DNA from: SKPT01 sp040905445 | GTDB taxonomy: Bacteria > Planctomycetota > Phycisphaerae > Phycisphaerales > Phycisphaeraceae | DNA length: 64,000 nt | Assembly (NCBI GenBank): GCA_040905445.1 | Contig: JBBDRN010000007.1 | Span: forward strand, 62,001 to 126,000 | Direction: 5' to 3' | Shown here: piece after piece, positions 44,550-53,741 of the stretch | How positions within the stretch are numbered: position 1 is the stretch's first letter | Layout of the letters: the number at the start of each line of letters is the position of its first letter | Made by a program: the position numbers and the translations under genes | Notes under the pieces: generated by a model | Database searches by the model: none | What the model was told of the DNA's origin: nothing | The model's input: the letters and a program-made list of their open reading frames with translations, nothing else

Positions 44550-45509
44550 ATGACGCCCGCCCCCCCCGCCGACGAAGGCGATCACCGTCACCTGCCGGTG
44601 CTCGCCGACGCCGTCCTCGAGCTGCTCGCCCCGGCCCCCGGGCAGATCGTGCTCGACTGCACGTTGGGTCGCGGCGGCCACGCCGAGCGGTTGATCGCGC
44701 GGATCGCGCCGGGTGGACGGTTTGTCGGGCTCGATCTCGATCCCGGGAACCTCGCGTATGCCCGTCATCGCCTCGAGCCGGCCGCCGCGCGCGCCGATGT
44801 CGAGATGAGCCTCGTTCACGGCGACTTCCGCGACGCCCGCGCGCGGCTCGATGAGCTGGGCGTGGGCCACGTCGACGCCCTGCTCGCGGACCTGGGCTTC
44901 GCCTCCAGCCAGATGGACGAGCCTGACCGCGGATTCTCGTTCACTCGCGAGGGCCCGCTCGACATGCGCCTCGACCCCGACCAGGGCACCACGGCAGGTG
45001 AGTTGGTCAACACGCTCGACGAGCGCGAGCTGGCGGACCTCATCTACCAACTTGGCGAGGAGCGGCTCAGCCGCCGCATCGCGCGAAAGATTGTCGAACG
45101 CCGCCGCGAATCTCCGATTCAGACAACAAGCGCGCTGGCGGATCTGGTCCGCCAGGCTTACGGCCCGCGCGGCCGGCGGATGCGGATCCACCCGGCGACG
45201 AGGACGTTCATGGCCCTGCGGATCGCCGTCAACGACGAACTCGGTGCCCTCGACGCCCTCCTCGCCGCGCTGCCCACGCTGCTCGCCCCCGACGCGCGGG
45301 CCGCGGTCATCAGCTTCCACTCGCTGGAGGATCGGCGGGTCAAGCAGGCGTTCCTGCGCTATCAGCAGCAGGGCGACGCCCGCCGCCTGACCCGCAAGCC
45401 GCGCACCGCCGAGGACGAGGAGCGAGACGCCAACCCCCGGGCGCGATCCGCCAAGCTGCGAGCGCTGCAATGGGCTTCGACGCCGGCCACGAAAGCACGA
45501 CCACGATGA
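44550..45509 (+). CDS. rsmH: 16S rRNA (cytosine1402-N4)-methyltransferase
   Basis: RsmH (MraW) methylates N4 of C1402 in the ribosomal P site. The 319-residue product has HLPVLADAVLELL, the SAM site DCTLGRGGHAERLI, LADLGFASSQMDEPDRGFSF, and HPATRTFMALRIAVNDEL. It starts what remains of the division/cell-wall cluster: rsmH, a LysM protein, an FtsL-like protein and ftsI. mraZ is absent. It overlaps the LysM gene by four bases. Confidence 0.95.
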   Translation: MTPAPPADEGDHRHLPVLADAVLELLAPAPGQIVLDCTLGRGGHAERLIARIAPGGRFVGLDLDPGNLAYARHRLEPAAARADVEMSLVHGDFRDARARLDELGVGHVDALLADLGFASSQMDEPDRGFSFTREGPLDMRLDPDQGTTAGELVNTLDERELADLIYQLGEERLSRRIARKIVERRRESPIQTTSALADLVRQAYGPRGRRMRIHPATRTFMALRIAVNDELGALDALLAALPTLLAPDARAAVISFHSLEDRRVKQAFLRYQQQGDARRLTRKPRTAEDEERDANPRARSAKLRALQWASTPATKARPR

Positions 45510-46531
45510 CGCGTGAGACCAAAGTCGGATTGCTCGTGGGCATGGGCCTCATCCTGCTCATCGGCGTGATCGTCAGCGATCACTGGGCCGTCGTGCAGCG
45601 CCAGGCGCCGGCCGAGCTCACCGGTCTGGCCGAGCAGGCGCAGCACTCGATCCATCACGTCCGCCAGGACGCCACGAACCGCGCCACGGCCCGCGCCCCC
45701 GCCGTCCCCGCCGGCCCCGCCAGCCCGTCGCGACGCCAGGGTCCCGTACCCACGCCCGCCGAGCTCGAGCAGCTCGCTCGCACCCGCGCCGGCGACAGCC
45801 TTCACCCGGCCCTCGTGGTCGGGCAGGGGGGGCGTGTCGGCTCCGCGCCGGACGCCGGCGACACCCCCCGCGAGCCGCGCAAGCCTGCCTGGTCGCAGCC
45901 GGGCGAGCAGCCACCGGCCGCGCCACCCGCCCCCGAGATCACCCATCGCGTCGAGCGCGGCGAGTCGCTCTACCGCATTGCCGAACGCTACTACCGCAAC
46001 GGCGACTACTGGCACAGCATCGTCGAGGCCAACCCGGACCTCATCAACGACGACGGGCAAGTGCGCGCCGGCGACGAGCTGGTGATCCCCAACCGCGCCG
46101 GGCTGGTCGAGCTCGAGGGCTTCGAGCCTGCCGGGCCCGCCGAACGGATGATCCGCATCACCGACCTGCCGCGCGACCGCCAGGCACCGGCCGCCGAGAT
46201 CGAGGTCGGTCGGGGCGATACGCTCAGCGGCCTCGCCGCCGTCCACCTCGGCAGCAGCGCGCGCTGGCGCGAGCTGCTCGAGGCCAACCGCGACAAGCTC
46301 GACTCGGCCGAGCAGTTGTGGGCGGGGATGACGCTGCGCGTGCCGGGCGCGTCGCCGTCGCGGTCGACCCCGCCGCGGGTGTACACCGTGCGGGCGGGCG
46401 ACAGCCTGACGCGCATCGCGGCGCGCGAGCTGGGCGACGCCGCCCGCTGGCGCGAGATATTCGATGCCAACCGGGACCAACTGAGCTCGCCCGACGCCGT
46501 GCGCGAGGGGCAGCGGCTGCGCCTGCCGTGA
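45506..46531 (+). CDS. Membrane-anchored triple-LysM protein
   Basis: A 341-residue protein with an N-terminal membrane helix (VGLLVGMGLILLIGVIVS), a Pro/Ala-rich linker, and three LysM domains (at about 145-195, 230-280 and 295-341). Each opens as HRVERGESLYRIA, IEVGRGDTLSGLA or YTVRAGDSLTRIA. It should bind peptidoglycan in the periplasm. The ATG at 45506 overlaps the rsmH stop (ATGA), which favours it over ATG 45470. A LysM protein between rsmH and ftsL is unusual and suggests a lineage-specific division or wall-tethering factor. Confidence 0.85.
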   Translation: MTRETKVGLLVGMGLILLIGVIVSDHWAVVQRQAPAELTGLAEQAQHSIHHVRQDATNRATARAPAVPAGPASPSRRQGPVPTPAELEQLARTRAGDSLHPALVVGQGGRVGSAPDAGDTPREPRKPAWSQPGEQPPAAPPAPEITHRVERGESLYRIAERYYRNGDYWHSIVEANPDLINDDGQVRAGDELVIPNRAGLVELEGFEPAGPAERMIRITDLPRDRQAPAAEIEVGRGDTLSGLAAVHLGSSARWRELLEANRDKLDSAEQLWAGMTLRVPGASPSRSTPPRVYTVRAGDSLTRIAARELGDAARWREIFDANRDQLSSPDAVREGQRLRLP

Positions 46532-46618
46532 CCCCGGCCTTCCGTCAGGCGGGAGCCGGGCGGGGTGTGGCGGGGGTGTGGCGGGGGCGTGCGATTCGTC
46601 TTCATCCGTGGCTTTCCC

Positions 46619-46957
46619 ATGTTCACCAAGCTCCTGATCACGCTCGTGGCGGCGACGCTCATCGCCGCCGTCCTGCTCGACTACCGACAGCAGCGCCTCG
46701 AGACGATGCACGAGATGGCCCGCCTGCACCGCCGCATCGACGAGCTGCGCCAGCAGACGTGGGACCGCCAGGTGCGCATCGCCCAGGCCCTCGAGCCGCG
46801 CCGCTTCGGCCAGTCGCTCGGCCGCTCGGGCATGGCGTTCCACCCGGTCATCCCCACCGGCGTGCAGCTCGACCTGCTCCGGCTGCAGCCGGACGAGCCC
46901 GAAATGGACGGCGAGCCCGGCGACGGCGCCCCGGAGGCGATTCATGACCAGCCGTGA
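46619..46957 (+). CDS. FtsL-like divisome protein
   Basis: A 112-residue bitopic protein: short N-terminus, one membrane helix (LLITLVAATLIAAVLL), then a Leu/Glu/Arg coiled coil (about 25-55). Size, topology and position just before ftsI match FtsL, which usually has little sequence identity. The start at 46619 is taken as the first Met before the helix. It overlaps ftsI by 14 bases. Confidence 0.65.
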   Translation: MFTKLLITLVAATLIAAVLLDYRQQRLETMHEMARLHRRIDELRQQTWDRQVRIAQALEPRRFGQSLGRSGMAFHPVIPTGVQLDLLRLQPDEPEMDGEPGDGAPEAIHDQP

Positions 46958-48779
46958 CGCCGGCAGCGCGACCGTGCGATGGATCCGCCGCGCCGGCTCG
47001 CCCGTGCTGGCGCGGATCGGCAGGCCCCGCCTGGCGAACTGGCGCTCCGCCGGCTCCGACGGTGGCGGCGGCCGCGTCGTCTGGGTCGGCGCGCTGGCCG
47101 TCGTCCTGCTCGGCACGCTCATGATCCTGCTGCTGGCCCGGGTCGCGCAGTTGCAGCTCGACCCCGCGCCGCCGGTCGCCCGCCTGCTGGACTCCCAGAC
47201 CTCCTCGCGCGAGCTGCTGGCCCGGCGGGGCCCGCTGCTGGACCGCCAGGGTCGGACCCTCGCCTCGACGCGCGTCGCCCGGCGACTGTTCGTCGACCCG
47301 CGCCTGATCGTCGAGCGCAACACCTTCGCCGAGCACGTCGCCTACAACCTCGACCTCGAGCCCGCCGCGATCGCACGCCAGCTCTGGGAGCGCCGCGGCA
47401 GCCGGTACGTCGTCATTGACGAGCGGTTGGACGACACCCGCCTCGTCCAGGCCCGCGAGCTTGATCTGCCCGGCCTGGCGCTAGAGCCGGTGCTCGTGCG
47501 CGACTACCCGCACGCGGAGCTGGCGGGGCAGTTGATCGGCTTCGTGGGGGTTGACGGCCGGGGGCTCGAAGGGCTCGAGGCCCGCTTCGACCCGATCCTC
47601 CGCCCCGAGCCGGGGCGGCTGGAGTACCTGCGCGACGCTCGCCGCCGACCGCTCTGGATCGAGGCCGGTGCCCACCATCCCCACGAGGATGGACAGGCCG
47701 TCCACCTCTCGCTGGACATCACGATCCAGGCCATGGCCGAGCAGGCGCTGGCGGACACGGTCGAGCAATACGGCGCCGCGGGCGGACAGCTCGTCGTCAT
47801 GGACCCGCGCAACGGGGAGATCCTCGCCCTGGCGAACCACCCGGCGTTCAACCCCAACGACTACCGCCGCAGCGAGGCGGCCCACCGCCGCAACCGCGTC
47901 GTCACCGACGTCTTCGAGCCCGGCTCGATCTTCAAGCCCTTCGTCTGGGCCGCGCTGACGCAGCACGGCGCCGCCCGCCCCGGCGAGATCATCGACACCG
48001 GCCCGGGCACCTACCGCTCCCCGCGCGGCCGGAGCCTGCGCGACGTCAGCCCCCACGGCGCCATCTCCTGGGACGAGGTGCTGATGCGATCGAGCAACAT
48101 CGGCATGGCCATCGTCGCCCAGCGCGTCGACATCCCCGAACTCTACGAGATCGTCGCCCGCTTCGGCTTCGGCCAGACGACCGGCTCAAACCTGCCCGGC
48201 GAGGTCCGCGGCATCCTCAACCCGCTGCCCACCTGGAACCACTACTCCCACACTTCCGTGCCCATGGGCCAGGAGATCGGCGCCACCGCCATGCAGCTCA
48301 TGCGCGCCTTCGCCGTGATCGCCAACGACGGCCTGCTTGTGACCCCGACGGTGCTGCGCATCGACCCGGACGACCCTTTCGCCGACGGCCTGCGCGAGCG
48401 CATCCTGCGAGCCGACGTCGCCGCGCACACCCGGGCCGTCCTCCACCGCGCCGTCAACGAGGGCACCGCGCGGCGGGCACGCTCGGATTACTACCGCCTG
48501 TTCGGCAAGACCGGCACCGCCCAGCTCGCCGACCTTGAGCACGGCGGCTACGAACCCGGCGCGTACGTCGCTTCGTTCCTCGCCGGCGCCCCGCTCGCCG
48601 AGCCACGCCTCGTCATCGGGTGCTTCATCCACCGGCCGGACGTCGACGAGGCCTACTACGGCGGCATCGTGGCGGCGCCGCCCGTCAAGCAGGTGATGGA
48701 GCAGGCGCTGACCTACCTCGGCGTGCCGCCCGACGTCCAGGCCGAGCCCGCCCGCGTGTCGCACCGCGATCGGCGGTGA
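46944..48779 (+). CDS. ftsI: Division-specific penicillin-binding protein (FtsI/PBP3-like transpeptidase)
   Basis: A 611-residue class B PBP that crosslinks septal peptidoglycan. One membrane helix (VVWVGALAVVLLGTLMILLLA) is followed by the PBP dimerisation domain. The transpeptidase domain has the SxxK motif in FEPGSIFKPF, SxN in MRSSNIG, and KTG in LFGKTGTAQ. Presence of all three motifs argues that this bacterium makes peptidoglycan. No mur or mraY gene follows; the next gene is convergent ispD. Confidence 0.93.
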   Translation: MTSRDAGSATVRWIRRAGSPVLARIGRPRLANWRSAGSDGGGGRVVWVGALAVVLLGTLMILLLARVAQLQLDPAPPVARLLDSQTSSRELLARRGPLLDRQGRTLASTRVARRLFVDPRLIVERNTFAEHVAYNLDLEPAAIARQLWERRGSRYVVIDERLDDTRLVQARELDLPGLALEPVLVRDYPHAELAGQLIGFVGVDGRGLEGLEARFDPILRPEPGRLEYLRDARRRPLWIEAGAHHPHEDGQAVHLSLDITIQAMAEQALADTVEQYGAAGGQLVVMDPRNGEILALANHPAFNPNDYRRSEAAHRRNRVVTDVFEPGSIFKPFVWAALTQHGAARPGEIIDTGPGTYRSPRGRSLRDVSPHGAISWDEVLMRSSNIGMAIVAQRVDIPELYEIVARFGFGQTTGSNLPGEVRGILNPLPTWNHYSHTSVPMGQEIGATAMQLMRAFAVIANDGLLVTPTVLRIDPDDPFADGLRERILRADVAAHTRAVLHRAVNEGTARRARSDYYRLFGKTGTAQLADLEHGGYEPGAYVASFLAGAPLAEPRLVIGCFIHRPDVDEAYYGGIVAAPPVKQVMEQALTYLGVPPDVQAEPARVSHRDRR

Positions 48780-48792
48780 TCGCGCTCGGGCG

Positions 48793-49668
48793 CTACTCGT
48801 CGTTCCCGTCATCGCCGAACAGCCGCTTGCGCTCCTCGTCGGCCGCCGCCCGTTCGCGCTGGCGGTGCTCGAGCAGCGACGCCGCGAGTTCCAGGTCCTG
48901 CTGCGTGGTGATCTTGAGGTTGAGCGGCTCGCCGGGGATCACGTGCACGGCCTCGCCCAGGGCCTCGACGAGGCTCGCGTCGTCGGTCATGCGGGTTGGC
49001 GCGGCCTCGCCCTGCGTCAGCCGCGCGTAAGCCCGCACCAGCAGAGCCCGGTCGAAGACCTGCGGCGTCTGGACCGCCACCAGCGCGTCGCGGTCGATCG
49101 TCTCGACCACGCGCTGCAGATCCGGGTCCGCCGGCTGTCCCACGTTCGGGCCCAGGATCGCGTCCACGATGTCCGCCGCGGCGCCTTCGCCCGGAGCCGC
49201 GTTGGCGGGGTCGGCGGGTGTGGCGGGCGTGCCGACGCGCTTGAGGGTGTCGGTGACGGGCAGTGCCGGCACGACGGCCGGCAGGTCCATAGCGGCCTCG
49301 AGCACGCGCTCGAGCAGCGCCGCCGAAAGCAGCGGCCGGGCCGCGTCATGCACCGCCACGTGGCTGCACGACTCGTCCACCCGCTCGAGCGCCTTGAGCA
49401 CGGTCTCCCATCGCTCGGCCCGCCCACCGGCGACGAGCTCGATGCCCTGCAGCCGCAGCCGGTCGCCATAGCGAAACTGGAACGCGTCCAGCGCGTCCGG
49501 CGCCACCGCCAGCAGCACCTGCTCGACATGGCGATGCGCGAGGAACGGCTCGAGCGCGTGCAGGAAGACCGGCCGCCCCGCGATCAGCGCTTCGACCTTC
49601 GACGCCCCCGGCGTACCGCCGAAGCGCCGACTTGCCCCCGCGGCGGGAAGTATGACGGCCAGTTTCAT
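48793..49668 (-). CDS. ispD: 2-C-methyl-D-erythritol 4-phosphate cytidylyltransferase
   Basis: Third step of the non-mevalonate isoprenoid pathway. The 291-residue product has the CTP-binding start ILPAAGASRRFGG, VAVHDAARPLLS and VQTPQVFDRALL. It carries an Ala/Pro-rich insertion of about 40 residues (near 147-186) before TIDRDALVAVQTPQVF. ispF is not adjacent. It lies downstream of sppA on the same strand, with a 69-base gap. Confidence 0.93.
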   Translation of the reverse strand: MKLAVILPAAGASRRFGGTPGASKVEALIAGRPVFLHALEPFLAHRHVEQVLLAVAPDALDAFQFRYGDRLRLQGIELVAGGRAERWETVLKALERVDESCSHVAVHDAARPLLSAALLERVLEAAMDLPAVVPALPVTDTLKRVGTPATPADPANAAPGEGAAADIVDAILGPNVGQPADPDLQRVVETIDRDALVAVQTPQVFDRALLVRAYARLTQGEAAPTRMTDDASLVEALGEAVHVIPGEPLNLKITTQQDLELAASLLEHRQRERAAADEERKRLFGDDGNDE

Positions 49669-49737
49669 GATCGATCCGGGGGCGAGGGCATCATGCCGGT
49701 CAGACGCGGATGGTAACGCCTCGACGCGCCCGCGTCT

Positions 49738-51690
49738 CTATTCCACCAGCACGGCGTACGGCATGAGCGTCAGCGCCGGCTCGGCGTTGAGCAGCGTCAG
49801 CCCCGTCACGAGCTGGCGCATCGCGCCGAACCGCCGCGGGCCGAGCACCTGCCGGGCACCCTGGAGCGTCGCGGCGACGTACGGCGCCAGACGCGGCGAG
49901 CCCTGCGGCGCCGCCGCGCCGGGGGCGGCCGGCCCATGGACGCCGAGCAGGCTGCCGAGGAAGTCGCCGAGGTTCATCGGCGGCGGGAGGTGGATCACGT
50001 CGTAGCCGCCCGGCTCCAGCTCGAGCGCCCGCGCCATCGCCTGCCGCGCGTCACGCAGCGATCCGACCGTGTCCGCCATCCCCAGCTCCACCGCCTGCCG
50101 CCCGGTGAAGACCCGGCCCTCGGCGACGTTCGCGATCTCGCCCAGCCGATCGCCCCGCCCGCGCTCCACGCGGTCGACGAACTGGTCGTACACGCGCTGC
50201 ATCGCCGCGCGCACCGCCTCGCGCTGCTCGGCGGTGAACGGCTCGACGCTGTTGAACATGTCCGCCATCGGCCCGCGGCTGCGCCGCGTTACATGCACGC
50301 CGAGCGTCTCGTAGAGTTCGCCGAGCACCAGCTTGCCCCCCACCACGCCGATCGACCCCACGATGGTCCCCGGGTGGACGTAGATCTCGTCGGCGGCCAC
50401 GGCGACGTAGTAGCCGCCGCTCGCTGCGAGGTCGCCCAGGCTGGCATAGACCGGCTTGTGCTCCCCGAGTTGCCGAATGCCCTGCCAGATCACCTCGCTG
50501 GCCAGCGCCGAGCCGCCTGGCGAGTCGATCTGCAGGATCACGCCGCGGATCTGCTCGTCATGACGCGCCTGCTCGAGGGCGCGCAACAGCGTCCGGCTGC
50601 CGGCGCTGTCGCTGGACAGCAGCCCGTCCCCGATGCTCGAGTCGCCGCTCGTGACCGGCCCCACCACGCGGATCACCGCGATGCTCGGCCGGCGGGTGCG
50701 CGGCTGCGGGTTGTCGAACAGCCGCCCGAACAGCGCCAGCGGGCTGTCGATCCGCCTCCCACCCCGGGCCACGCCCATCGTCTCGTCCCAGGCGAAGTGG
50801 GGGCCGTACGCCCGCTCCGTCGCGGTGAGCATGTCCCGGTCCGTCAGGCGGTCCACCAGCCCCGCCTCGACGTACTGCTCGTCCGTCATCGTCCACGCCT
50901 CTGCGACGAGCGGCCGCAGCTCGTCCACCGCCAGCCCGCGGTTGTCCGCGATCGTCTCGATCATGTGAGCGTAGAGGTCGTCGACCAGGGCGTCGATGTT
51001 TTCGTCCCACGCGTCGCTCGGCCCGGTGCGCGTCAGCGGGTCGGCCGCGCCCTTGTAGTCGCCGACCTGCACGAGGTCGGCCTGCACGCCGAGCTTCTCG
51101 AGCAGCCCGCCGAGGTAGAGCTCCTCGACCGCCATGCCCGAAAGCTCGACGAGCCCGCGGTGCTGGAGCATGATCTTGTCCGCCGCGCTCGCCAGCAGGT
51201 AGTCGCGCATGCCGTAGCGCTGCGCGAAGGTCATCACCAGCCGCCCGGCCTCGCGCGCCTCGGCGATCCCCGCCGCGATCGCCTGGATCTGCGCCAGCGT
51301 CAGATCCGCCTGGTCCAGATGGATCACCAGCCCGGTGTACGTGTCGCTGCTGGCGACGTGCTCGATCTGGCCCAGCACGCGCTCGAGCGATGGCTCGGCG
51401 TCGGCGTCGTCGATCCACGCGAACGGCACCGGGCCGTCACGCAGCGGGCCGGACAGCTCGAGCCAGCCGACGAGCGGTCCCGCGCCCGACCCGCCGCCGC
51501 GAAAATCCGCCGGCTTCATCTTGAACGCGGCCCCGGCGTCGGCCTCCGCCGCCGTCGACAACACGAGCGGCGCCAGCATCGCCGCGACGACGGCTCGCAC
51601 CCATGCAGAGCGTCGCGCGGCACGCCGTGATGCGGCAGGGGGTGTGGCGGTGCGCGTGGCGGGAATAGGTGTGGTGGGGGCGGTTTGCAT
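49738..51690 (-). CDS. sppA: Signal peptide peptidase SppA (long form)
   Basis: A 650-residue tandem-domain serine protease that degrades cleaved signal peptides in the membrane. The N-terminal half supplies the general-base Lys in VGDYKGAADPL; the C-terminal half supplies the Ser in LGDLAASGGYYVA, with QIDSPGGSAL. A signal anchor (VRAVVAAMLAPLVLSTAA) follows a Pro/Thr-rich start. The ATG at 51690 gives this anchor; longer open frame upstream lacks conservation. Domain arrangement matches E. coli SppA. Confidence 0.9.
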   Translation of the reverse strand: MQTAPTTPIPATRTATPPAASRRAARRSAWVRAVVAAMLAPLVLSTAAEADAGAAFKMKPADFRGGGSGAGPLVGWLELSGPLRDGPVPFAWIDDADAEPSLERVLGQIEHVASSDTYTGLVIHLDQADLTLAQIQAIAAGIAEAREAGRLVMTFAQRYGMRDYLLASAADKIMLQHRGLVELSGMAVEELYLGGLLEKLGVQADLVQVGDYKGAADPLTRTGPSDAWDENIDALVDDLYAHMIETIADNRGLAVDELRPLVAEAWTMTDEQYVEAGLVDRLTDRDMLTATERAYGPHFAWDETMGVARGGRRIDSPLALFGRLFDNPQPRTRRPSIAVIRVVGPVTSGDSSIGDGLLSSDSAGSRTLLRALEQARHDEQIRGVILQIDSPGGSALASEVIWQGIRQLGEHKPVYASLGDLAASGGYYVAVAADEIYVHPGTIVGSIGVVGGKLVLGELYETLGVHVTRRSRGPMADMFNSVEPFTAEQREAVRAAMQRVYDQFVDRVERGRGDRLGEIANVAEGRVFTGRQAVELGMADTVGSLRDARQAMARALELEPGGYDVIHLPPPMNLGDFLGSLLGVHGPAAPGAAAPQGSPRLAPYVAATLQGARQVLGPRRFGAMRQLVTGLTLLNAEPALTLMPYAVLVE

Positions 51691-51828
51691 GAGAGGGTTC
51701 CCTGGATGATGGACGGCCCCGGGCGGTCCTGATCCTCTCAGCATAAACCCACACCCGGCGCATGTCCCGTCCCTCGTCGGGCGCGGCCGGGCCGCCGGTG
51801 GGGTTTCCCGGCCCTGAGCCTCCCTTGC

Positions 51829-51834
51829 TACCAT
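51829..51834 (+). promoter_or_regulatory. -10 box, leaderless geometry
   Basis: TACCAT ends 7 bases before the ATG at 51842 of the dehydrogenase gene; no ribosome-binding site is visible. Confidence 0.35.
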
Positions 51835-51841
51835 CGCGGAC

Positions 51842-52843
51842 ATGCCGCAACGACCGCGAATCGTCGTCCTGGACGGGTACACCCTCACCCCCGCCCCCGC
51901 CCCCGCGTCCGCCACGGGCGAGCCGACCTGGGCGGCGTTCGAGGCCTTGGGCGAGCTGACGGTCCATGACCGCACGCCGGCTGGTGAGGTTGTCGCCCGC
52001 GTCGGCGACGCCCCGTGCGTCCTGACCAACAAGACGCCGCTCGACCGCGCCACGCTCGAGGCCCTGCCACAGCTCGAGTACGTCGGCGTGCTCGCCACCG
52101 GCACCAACGTCGTCGACCTCGACGCCTGCGCCGACCGCGGGATCACGGTGACCAACATCCCGGCCTACGGCCCGGACTCAGTCGCCCAGCACGCCATCGC
52201 CCTGCTCCTGGAGCTGACCTCGCGGACGCGCGACCACGACCAGGCTGTCCGCGAGGGGCAATGGGCCGCACGCGGCGATTTTTGCTTCACCCTCGCGCCG
52301 ACGCGCGAACTTGCGGGCAAGATTCTGGCTATTGTCGGTATGGGCGCGATCGGGCAGCGCGTTGCCCGGATCGGGGCGGCGATGAACATGCAGATCGCGG
52401 CCGCCCACCAGCGCTCCATGAACGATGTCCGCCTGCCGGGTGTTGACATCCGCTGGCTGGCGGTGGATGAATTGTTCGCCGCCGCCGACGTCCTGAGCCT
52501 GCACTGCCCACTGACGCCGGCGACGGCTCAGCTCGTCAACGCCCAGCGGCTGGCGATGATGAAGCCCGACGCCTGCCTGGTCAACACCGGTCGGGGCGGG
52601 CTGGTCGACGAGGCGGCCCTGGCCGCGGCGCTGAACGAGGGGCGGATCGGCGGGGCGGGGCTCGACGTGCTTTCCGAGGAGCCGCCGAGCGATGCGCACC
52701 CGCTGCTGACGGCCCCGCGCTGCCTGATCACGCCCCACATGGCGTGGGCGACGCGTGAGGCCCGCTCACGACTGATGCAGATTGCTGCCGATAATCTCAA
52801 GGGGTTCCTGGCCGGCCGGCCTGTCCACGTCGTGCCGAACTGA
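51842..52843 (+). CDS. D-2-hydroxyacid dehydrogenase
   Basis: A 333-residue NAD(P)-dependent enzyme of the hydroxypyruvate/glycerate dehydrogenase group. The nucleotide site is GMGAIGQRVA. Catalytic Arg, Glu and His lie in VNTGRGGLVDEAAL, LSEEPP and LITPHMAWAT. LATGTNVVDLDAC is typical for this subfamily. It may reduce hydroxypyruvate or glyoxylate; the substrate is not decided by sequence. The following nucleosidase gene begins 31 bases later. Confidence 0.88.
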   Translation: MPQRPRIVVLDGYTLTPAPAPASATGEPTWAAFEALGELTVHDRTPAGEVVARVGDAPCVLTNKTPLDRATLEALPQLEYVGVLATGTNVVDLDACADRGITVTNIPAYGPDSVAQHAIALLLELTSRTRDHDQAVREGQWAARGDFCFTLAPTRELAGKILAIVGMGAIGQRVARIGAAMNMQIAAAHQRSMNDVRLPGVDIRWLAVDELFAAADVLSLHCPLTPATAQLVNAQRLAMMKPDACLVNTGRGGLVDEAALAAALNEGRIGGAGLDVLSEEPPSDAHPLLTAPRCLITPHMAWATREARSRLMQIAADNLKGFLAGRPVHVVPN

Positions 52844-52874
52844 CCTGGACGACGAGCTCGCGGAGTGGCCGGAC

Positions 52875-53576
52875 GTGACCAAGTACTCGAACATCGGCCT
52901 GCTCGCCGCGACACAGCCGGAACTGGCCGCGGTGGTGCGCCGGCTGGACCTGCAGTGGCAGGGGAGCGTCGCGTTCGGCACCTGTGGCGAGCACACCATC
53001 CTCGCCACGGTCAGCGGCATCGGGCGACGACGCGCCGTCGAGGGCGTCGCCAACCTCTTCAAGATCGAACGCTTCGACCTGCTCGTGGACGTCGGCTTCG
53101 CCGGCGCCCTGGACCCCGAGCTGACCGTCGGGCAGGTCATCGAGTTCGCCGAGGTGATGAACGAGGCGGGCGACCGCCTCCCGCTGCACTGCGACGGCGA
53201 GCCGGGCGGCGGGCGCACGCTGCTGACCGTCAACCGGGTGGTCGACTCGCTCGATCAGAAGCAGGCGCTGCGCGAGCAGCACCACGCCAGCGCCGTGGAC
53301 ATGGAAACGTTCCATGTGGCCCACTCGCTTCGACGACGACGTGTGCCGTTGCGATCGATCCGCGCGATCTTCGATACCGCCGACATGGCCCCGCCCGCGG
53401 CGGCGCAGCACTGGGTGACGCCCGAAGGCCTGCCGCGGACGCTGCCCGCGACGGTCTGGCTGATGGCCCACCCGACGCGGCTGCCGGTGCTGCGCCGGCT
53501 GCGGCAGTGCACGCGCCTGGCGGCGAACGCACTGGCCGACGAGCTCGAGCGCATGCTGGTCGAGGAGCCGGTGTGA
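52875..53576 (+). CDS. Nucleoside phosphorylase-superfamily protein (MTAN/HpnG-like)
   Basis: A 233-residue protein of the PNP/UDP phosphorylase family. DVGFAGALDPELTVGQVI, SAVDMETFHVAHSL and RAIFDTADMAPP correspond to the ribose/base-binding and catalytic Asp regions. The 'DMET...FDTADMAPP' pair resembles hopanoid-associated phosphorylase HpnG and futalosine/MTA nucleosidases. The start is uncertain: GTG 52875 (MTKYSNIGLLAAT) gives a family-like N-terminus. It may share a transcript with the upstream dehydrogenase gene. Confidence 0.7.
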   Translation: MTKYSNIGLLAATQPELAAVVRRLDLQWQGSVAFGTCGEHTILATVSGIGRRRAVEGVANLFKIERFDLLVDVGFAGALDPELTVGQVIEFAEVMNEAGDRLPLHCDGEPGGGRTLLTVNRVVDSLDQKQALREQHHASAVDMETFHVAHSLRRRRVPLRSIRAIFDTADMAPPAAAQHWVTPEGLPRTLPATVWLMAHPTRLPVLRRLRQCTRLAANALADELERMLVEEPV

Positions 53577-53604
53577 GGGGGGGCACGCGTCGCTCAGACC
53601 ATGG

Positions 53605-53670
53605 CGTAGGTCCGCTGTGCGGACCTTCCCCGTGCCACCCACCCGGAAGGTCCGCACAGCGGACCCTACG
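53605..53670. repeat. Inverted-repeat element, family A, copy 3
   Basis: Left arm 53605-53629 and right arm 53645-53670 pair over about 25 bases (CGTAGG-GTCCGC... type), with one missing G in the left arm and a 15-base loop. This is the tightest copy of the family. Confidence 0.8.
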
Positions 53671-53741
53671 GGACAGGCACCGTGCGGCCGTGGGCTTCGT
53701 TGTTTTTATTCCGCCCTCCGTGCCTCCATGCCTTCTGTCCC

